Assembly: GCA_029060025.1 (NCBI GenBank)
Contig: JAIDUV010000069.1
Coordinates: 1 to 64,000 of the forward strand
From: Clostridia bacterium
GTDB lineage: Bacteria; Bacillota; Clostridia; Christensenellales; UBA3700
Reading direction: 5' to 3'
Length of the DNA: 64,000 nt
Shown piece by piece: positions 58,045 to 64,000 of this stretch. Within the stretch, counting starts at the first letter, position 1; every line of letters begins with the position of its first letter. The notes beneath the pieces are model-generated. The model had not been told where the DNA came from, ran no database searches, and saw only the letters and a program-made list of their open reading frames with translations. A program made the translations under genes and the position numbers.

Positions 58045-59370
58045 ATGCCATCGGAAGTAAAGACAATATTCAGCAAAGCAAGCGGAAGAGCGGGACATTA
58101 CCGCATACCGTCAATAGTCAAGACCAATAGCGGAGTATTGGTGGCTTGCGCAGACGAGAGGTTTTATACCTGTAGAGACAACCCCAACAGAATTGACAAA
58201 GTAGTCAGACGGTCGTTGGACAACGGTTTGACTTGGGAAGAGCAAATCGTCGTAGTAGAAGAAGTGGGAGAGTCGATGCAAGACGCTTCGGCTGCAATAG
58301 ACCCCTGTATGCTTTACGACGAAAACAGTAATACGATATTTATGATATATTCCCATACTCCTGCAGGAGTGGGAATACTCAAGTGCAAAAAGGGCTTAGG
58401 ACAGGATAAGGACGGCAATCTTTATCTTTACGACGGCAAAAAGAGATATACACTCAAGGACGGAAAGGTTTACGACAAGTCGGGAAACCTCGTCGAAGAC
58501 TATGCCGTAATGCCAAACGGTGACTTGACTTTCAAAGGTCAGCCCGCCGGTAATTACAAACTCAATTCGGGAAAACTCAAAGAACTTAAATCTTCCCACC
58601 TTTATATCACTTCGTCCAATGACGACGGACTTACTTGGTCGGAGCCAGTCAATATTACTAATCAGGTAAAGGAAAAGTATATGTCGTTTATAGGCGCAGG
58701 ACCCGGCGTGGGTATCACGGTCAAAGAGGGCAAATACAAAGGCAGACTTATTTTTCCAATCTATTACAATGTTCTTGAAAAATTTCAGATTCTTATGCTG
58801 TCGGCTTGCGTAATATACAGTGACGACAACGGCAAGACGTGGCATAGAGGTAAATCTCCCAATCAGACGAGAAAACACGGAATATTCACCGTAGGACACA
58901 GATTTGTCTTGCCAAACGATATGATTACTGAGACTCAACTCATTGAGTGCGAGGGCGGCAGGCTCAAGATGTTTATGCGCAATCACTCTTCCAAGAAACT
59001 CATTGCTACGGCAGTCAGTAACGACGGCGGAGAGACGTGGCAAGAATATAAGCACCATCCGCAATTGCCGCACTGCATTTGTCAGTGTTGTGTAATCAAC
59101 GGCGTGGAGGACGGCAAAGAGGTTACGTTATTCCTCAATGCCGCAGATCCCAAAGCGAGACGCAACGGAGTGATAAGACTGTCTTACGATTACGGCGAGA
59201 CTTTTGAATACAGCAAGTTGATAAAGCAAGGCGAGTTTGTCTACAGTTGTATGGTATGGCTCGGAGACGGCAAGATTGGAGTATTGTATGAAGAGAATAC
59301 TCAACACGAAGAAATCAATTTTATTACCGTTACTTTAGACGAAATCAAGAGTGGCGAACAGTTTGAATAA
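58045..59370 (+). CDS. exo-alpha-sialidase (BNR/Asp-box), apparently cytoplasmic
   Basis: YRIPSIV (RIP motif), Asp boxes SLDNGLTW, SNDDGLTW, SDDNGKTW, SNDGGETW; no signal peptide. Confidence 0.9.
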   Translation: MPSEVKTIFSKASGRAGHYRIPSIVKTNSGVLVACADERFYTCRDNPNRIDKVVRRSLDNGLTWEEQIVVVEEVGESMQDASAAIDPCMLYDENSNTIFMIYSHTPAGVGILKCKKGLGQDKDGNLYLYDGKKRYTLKDGKVYDKSGNLVEDYAVMPNGDLTFKGQPAGNYKLNSGKLKELKSSHLYITSSNDDGLTWSEPVNITNQVKEKYMSFIGAGPGVGITVKEGKYKGRLIFPIYYNVLEKFQILMLSACVIYSDDNGKTWHRGKSPNQTRKHGIFTVGHRFVLPNDMITETQLIECEGGRLKMFMRNHSSKKLIATAVSNDGGETWQEYKHHPQLPHCICQCCVINGVEDGKEVTLFLNAADPKARRNGVIRLSYDYGETFEYSKLIKQGEFVYSCMVWLGDGKIGVLYEENTQHEEINFITVTLDEIKSGEQFE

Positions 59371-59515
59371 TTTTGTTGGCAAGCATATTATTATGCTTGC
59401 CAATATATTTTAAAAGTAATATAGTATAAACAGTTGATTCGTCTCAGAAGACGTAGGCGAAAAATACCGTCTTATATTTTCAAACGGTGTATAACGTATA
59501 TTAAAGGAGCATATT

Positions 59516-60193
59516 TTGGCAAACTTAAAGAGAGGACTTATAGTATCGTGTCAGGCTGTCAAAGGCGAGCCTCTTTACGGACTTGGCATAATGGGATATA
59601 TGGCAAGAGCCGCGGTTGCAGGCGGAGCGGTTGGTATTAGAGCCAATTACGTAAACGATATTGCAGATATAAAAAAAGAAGTTGACGTACCCATCATAGG
59701 CATTATAAAGGAAGTCTATTCCGACAGTGACGTCTATATCACGCCTACGCTAAAAGAAGTCAAGGCGTTGTTGGAAGTAGGTTGCGAGGTAATTGCTCTT
59801 GATTGCACCAAGAGAACAAGACCCAACGGCGAAAAACTCGAGGACCTCGTAAAATATATAAGAGACAACGCGCCGAGCGTGGAGATTATGGCAGACTGCT
59901 CAGACTTTGAGGACGCCGAAATTGCGCACAAATTAGGTTTTGATTACATAGGCTCGACTATGAGAGGCTATACGCCTTATACCAAGGGAATAGAGATTCC
60001 CGATTACGATTTTTTGACAAGCCTTGTCAAGTCGTTTCCCGATACCAAGATTATTGCAGAAGGCGGTATATGGGAGAGAGAGCAACTTGCAAAAGTATGC
60101 GAATGTGGGGTATACGCAATAGTCATAGGCTCTTCTATCACGCGTCCTAAAGATATTACGCAGAGATTTGTTGAGGCGTTGAAATTATGTTGA
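59516..60193 (+). CDS. nanE: N-acylglucosamine-6-phosphate 2-epimerase
   Basis: LKRGLIVSCQAVKGEPLYG...IAEGGIW; TTG start. Confidence 0.92.
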   Translation: MANLKRGLIVSCQAVKGEPLYGLGIMGYMARAAVAGGAVGIRANYVNDIADIKKEVDVPIIGIIKEVYSDSDVYITPTLKEVKALLEVGCEVIALDCTKRTRPNGEKLEDLVKYIRDNAPSVEIMADCSDFEDAEIAHKLGFDYIGSTMRGYTPYTKGIEIPDYDFLTSLVKSFPDTKIIAEGGIWEREQLAKVCECGVYAIVIGSSITRPKDITQRFVEALKLC

Positions 60194-61071
60194 CGATAGG
60201 CGTAGACGTAGGCGGTACTAATATAAAGAGCGCTTTGATAGAAGTAGGTGACGCAACAAAAGCCGATACCTACAAGATATTGAAATTCATATCCGTTCCG
60301 ACAGAGGCAAAAAGAGGCAGAGACTTCGTCGTAGCCAATATTATCAAATCAATAGAGCAATTTGATTGGAAAGATTGCGGCGCGATTGCCGTGGCTACGG
60401 CTGGCACAGTGGATTGGGATAGCGGCGAAGTGACTTACGCCACTGCGACAATTCCCAACTATACCGGGACTGCGCTTTCAAAGATATTGAGCGAGCATTT
60501 CGGCAAAAGAGTCGTCGTCATCAACGACGCTGTGAGCGCGCTTATAGGCGAAAGTTTTTTGGGCGCGGGCAAGAAAAAGTCAGAAAGCGTAATGATGTTT
60601 ACGATAGGCACTGGACTTGGAGCGTCTCTTCTGACAGGAAAAACGCTTGACAGTAAGACAATTATAGACACTGCGCTAGGTCACTATATACTTCACGACG
60701 ACGGCAGGCAATGCACTTGCGGACAAAAAGGATGCGCGGAGCAATACGTGTCTGCAACTGCGCTTAAGAGATACGGCAATGAAAATCTATATCAACTTTT
60801 TCACACGTCAGACGTAGCGCAAAAGAAGATACTGAGCAATTTTTATAAGGATTTGACAAGGGTTATATCAAGGTCGACAGAGTTATACAGCCCTTCACTT
60901 GTCGTGATAGGCGGCGGCGTGATAGAGATGTCGGAGTATTGGTGGCAGAGTTTTCTCAAAGAGTATAGGAGCAAATGCTCTACGCCTGTTTCTCCTGCAA
61001 GCCTTGGCAACAAAGCGGGAGTACTCGGCAGCGTATACGCAAGTATCAACGGCGTATTCAAAAATCAATAA
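60187..61071 (+). CDS. nanK: ROK family kinase, likely N-acetylmannosamine kinase
   Basis: IGVDVGGTNIKSALIE...CTCGQKGCAEQYVS; nan cluster context. Confidence 0.82.
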   Translation: MLTIGVDVGGTNIKSALIEVGDATKADTYKILKFISVPTEAKRGRDFVVANIIKSIEQFDWKDCGAIAVATAGTVDWDSGEVTYATATIPNYTGTALSKILSEHFGKRVVVINDAVSALIGESFLGAGKKKSESVMMFTIGTGLGASLLTGKTLDSKTIIDTALGHYILHDDGRQCTCGQKGCAEQYVSATALKRYGNENLYQLFHTSDVAQKKILSNFYKDLTRVISRSTELYSPSLVVIGGGVIEMSEYWWQSFLKEYRSKCSTPVSPASLGNKAGVLGSVYASINGVFKNQ

Positions 61072-61098
61072 CAAATTTTACCAAGAGAGGTATTTTAT

Positions 61099-61974
61099 AT
61101 GGACAAAGCAAAATTCAAAGGCGTATTTTCGGCATTGCTGACGCCTTACACCGCTGACGATAAAATCAACGGAAAATCTGTAAAGCAGATTATAGACTTC
61201 AACCTTGCAAAAGGCATCAACGGTTTTTATGTAGGCGGATCCACCGGAGAGGGAATGCTTTTGACCGTAGAGGAGAGAAAGCAACTCTTCAAGTACGCGG
61301 CGGAGAGCAACGCGGGCAGAGGTACGATGATAGCGCACGTGGGTACTATCAATACCAATCACGCTATAGATATGGCAAAGTACGCTCAAGATATGGGGTA
61401 CGATGCGATTTCGGCGGTGGCGCCTTTCTATTACGGCTTTTCCTACGAGGCAATCAAGGGGTATTATAACGATATTGCCAACAGCGTCGATATACCTATG
61501 ATTATGTACAACTTTCCAAATGCCAACGGTTTCCAGTTCAATAAAGAGAGAGCCGAAGATATGTTTAAGAACAAGAAGTTTATAGGTATCAAGCACACCA
61601 CGTCCGACTTGTTTGCTCTTCAGCAGTTCAAGACAATGGAGTGCAATCCGCTCGTATACAACGGCTTTGACGAAATGTTGGTGGCAGGCTTGAGTATGGG
61701 CGCCGACGGCGGTATTGGGTCGACTTACAACTTTATGCCGCAAAAGTACGTCGATATGTTCCGTCTTTTCAACGAGGGCAATATAAAGCAGGCTCAAAAA
61801 ATTCAGTATGAAGCAAATGAAATTATTACTATGCTTATCAAGTACGGAGTATTTGCGACGGAAAAGGGCATACTCGAAGAAATGGGCATTGAAATGGGCG
61901 GTTGCAGAAAGCCGTTTACAGAGTTGTCGGCAGAAGGCAAAGCATATTGCAAACAATTGGTTAAAAAACTCTAA
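61099..61974 (+). CDS. nanA: N-acetylneuraminate lyase
   Basis: FSALLTPYTADDKING...GFYVGGSTGEGMLLT...IKHTTSDLF. Confidence 0.94.
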   Translation: MDKAKFKGVFSALLTPYTADDKINGKSVKQIIDFNLAKGINGFYVGGSTGEGMLLTVEERKQLFKYAAESNAGRGTMIAHVGTINTNHAIDMAKYAQDMGYDAISAVAPFYYGFSYEAIKGYYNDIANSVDIPMIMYNFPNANGFQFNKERAEDMFKNKKFIGIKHTTSDLFALQQFKTMECNPLVYNGFDEMLVAGLSMGADGGIGSTYNFMPQKYVDMFRLFNEGNIKQAQKIQYEANEIITMLIKYGVFATEKGILEEMGIEMGGCRKPFTELSAEGKAYCKQLVKKL

Positions 61975-62041
61975 AGATTTAATTATAGTCTGTGATTGCC
62001 GCGCGGCTTAAACCTTGCGCTGTAGTCGCAAAGGAGAATAT

Positions 62042-62851
62042 ATGAGTGATTGTACGCACGACTGTTCGAGTTGCGGACAGGATTGCAAAGAGCGCAACGC
62101 TCCTCAAAAGCCTACGCTCAACAAGTTTTCTAAGGTAGGTAAGGTCTACGCTGTGATGAGCGGCAAGGGCGGAGTAGGCAAGTCAATGGTGACGAGTATG
62201 CTTGCCGTCTTGAGCAGAAGACTAGGCAAAAGCGTTGCGGTGCTCGACGGAGATATAATAGGCGCGTCTATGGCAAAGTCCTTTGGCATAAAGGAAAAGG
62301 CAATGGGGTGCGACAAGGGTATAATACCTGCGCAGAGCGTGACAGGGATAAAAGTCGTTTCAATGAATATGTTTCTCAATGAAGACACCAATCCAGTCGT
62401 ATGGCGCTCGAGTTTGGTTACCGGCGCAGTTACGCAATTTTGGACGGACGTATACTGGGGAGATGTTGATACTATGTTCATAGATATGCCTCCGGGCACA
62501 GGTGACGTGGCGTTGACGGTATTTCAAAATCTGCCTATTGACGGCATTATTATGGTGACGACGCCGCAAGAACTTGTCAGTATGATAGTCTCCAAGGGCG
62601 TTGAGATGGCAAAAATGATGAATATTCCAGTGCTGGCAATAGTGGAAAATATGTCTTACTATCAATGCGGCAAATGCGGCGAGAAGTTGTATATTTTCGG
62701 TGAAAGCAACGTGGATAGCATTGCCAAGCAATACGGTATAGACAAAGTCGTCAAGATGCCGCTCGACAGAATATTTGCGACAGCGTGCGACAACGGCGCT
62801 ATTGAGTATTGCGAGAGCAACTGGCTGGAGGAGTTGGCAAAGTCGTTGTGA
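62042..62851 (+). CDS. Mrp/NBP35 family Fe-S carrier P-loop ATPase
   Basis: N-terminal CTHDCSSCGQDC, MSGKGGVGKSMVTSML, CGKCG. Confidence 0.92.
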   Translation: MSDCTHDCSSCGQDCKERNAPQKPTLNKFSKVGKVYAVMSGKGGVGKSMVTSMLAVLSRRLGKSVAVLDGDIIGASMAKSFGIKEKAMGCDKGIIPAQSVTGIKVVSMNMFLNEDTNPVVWRSSLVTGAVTQFWTDVYWGDVDTMFIDMPPGTGDVALTVFQNLPIDGIIMVTTPQELVSMIVSKGVEMAKMMNIPVLAIVENMSYYQCGKCGEKLYIFGESNVDSIAKQYGIDKVVKMPLDRIFATACDNGAIEYCESNWLEELAKSL

Positions 62852-62883
62852 TATAAGTATGATTTAGAGATCAAAGTTAAATT

Positions 62884-62910
62884 AAAAGTGGCAAGTTTTG
62901 CCACTTTTTT
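62884..62910 (+). terminator. rho-independent terminator
   Basis: AAAAGTGGCAAGTTTTGCCACTTTTTT. Confidence 0.88.
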
Positions 62911-63005
62911 ATATTTTTAAAATATATAGACAAACGCAATAAAAAATGTTAAAATAATATTGCCTTATGATATTTAGGCAGAATTGCAAAACGGAGGTAA
63001 TATCT

Positions 63006-63689
63006 ATGAGAATGAGAAGAAAGCATAATCTTGACGAGCGTCTTGAGGAAGTGAGCGATTTGATTATCGAGCGCACTATTGCTGATCTCAATATGAAGAC
63101 TTCCGTGGCAAAAAAGGATTATATAGATTTTAAGAAAGTCTTTGGCAACGACAACGCCGTCGAGTTGGAGATAGGTTGCGGAAAGGGCAGATTTATTACT
63201 GACCTTGCAAAGCGCAATCCCGACGTCAATTATATTGCGATAGAAATGCTGTCCAACGTAATCGTGGAGGCTTGCGAAAGAGTAAAGAAAGAGGGAGTGA
63301 AAAACGTGCGGTTTATGATACTGCGGGCAGAATGTCTTCAGAGTTATTTTCCCTCTCACAGCGTATCTCGCATACATATCAATTTTCCAACGCCGCTACC
63401 TCAAAAGGGATATGAAAAGCAAAGACTGACCAACAGAAAGTTCTTGCAGATATACAAAGATATTTTGACTAAAGACGGAGAGATTTATCATAAGACTGAC
63501 AATAAGACTATGTTTGAATATTCGATTTGCGAATTGTCTCAAAACGGATTTGCACTCAAAAATCTCACTCTTGATTTGCACAGTTCCGATTTCAAGAATA
63601 ATATAATGACCGAACACGAAGTGAAATACACAGATATGGATATGCCGATATATAGATTGGAGGCATATTTGCCGGAGAACAATAGATGA
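63006..63689 (+). CDS. trmB: tRNA (guanosine(46)-N7)-methyltransferase
   Basis: VELEIGCGKGRFITDLAKRNPDVNYIAIE; INFPTPLPQKGYEKQRLT. Confidence 0.93.
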   Translation: MRMRRKHNLDERLEEVSDLIIERTIADLNMKTSVAKKDYIDFKKVFGNDNAVELEIGCGKGRFITDLAKRNPDVNYIAIEMLSNVIVEACERVKKEGVKNVRFMILRAECLQSYFPSHSVSRIHINFPTPLPQKGYEKQRLTNRKFLQIYKDILTKDGEIYHKTDNKTMFEYSICELSQNGFALKNLTLDLHSSDFKNNIMTEHEVKYTDMDMPIYRLEAYLPENNR

Positions 63690-64000
63690 AAAAGACACAA
63701 AGACGCGTAGCCTTAATATTGATTTTATTGTTTGCGACGTTGATTTCGCTGACGGCTTGTAATTTGAGCGGAATAGGTGACGCACTCAAGACGGATATAT
63801 CTAAGTGCGATATTTCATTGTCTGCCACAGAATATCAGTATACCGGACAGGAGATCAGACCTGACGTAACCGTCAAATATTTCAATAAAGTCCTAGAACT
63901 TAACACTGATTACGGCGTAGAATATTTTAACAATATAGAGATAGGCAAAGGTCAAGTCAAGATTGCAGGCAAAGGTAAATACAGCGGAGAGGTAACCAAA
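63686..64000 (+). CDS. lipoprotein with Ig-like (MBG/YDG-type) region, truncated by window end
   Basis: MKKTQRRVALILILLFATLISLTACNLSG...YQYTGQEIRPDVTVKYFNKVLELNTDYGVEYFNN. Confidence 0.7.
   Translation, partial: MKKTQRRVALILILLFATLISLTACNLSGIGDALKTDISKCDISLSATEYQYTGQEIRPDVTVKYFNKVLELNTDYGVEYFNNIEIGKGQVKIAGKGKYSGEVTK

Overview
AT-rich window, probably a gut Clostridia-type Firmicute chromosome; taxonomy is inferred from gene content only. The central feature is a complete type II-A CRISPR-Cas9 locus on the minus strand (cas9-cas1-cas2-csn2-array, about 17.6-25.4 kb). It has 24 repeats and 23 spacers plus two decayed repeats beyond the trailer. I propose a tracrRNA on the opposite strand that lies wholly inside the predicted cas9 5' UTR. 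Its promoter -35 box touches the cas9 start codon. The decayed trailer also holds an unexplained, promoter-driven structured RNA candidate. Two spacers encode the same peptide (IALAVEID) with synonymous codon changes, and one spacer reads as a collagen-like repeat. Next to tRNA-Ser is a GC-richer accessory island with a large serine recombinase, MarR, SRPBCC, a sigma-like HTH protein, a zinc ribbon and nested palindromes. Other content: FMN-riboswitch/ECF S-component/pyridoxamine kinase; feoAB; Fur/PerR with reverse rubrerythrin; rplM-rpsI; L-fucose genes; upp-uraA; rsmI; a beta-helix glycosidase candidate; fhs; glnS; asnA; a sialic acid cluster (sialidase, nanE, nanK, nanA); Mrp; trmB; and five tRNAs. 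All calls come from reading sequence and translations by eye. No database search or folding software was run.
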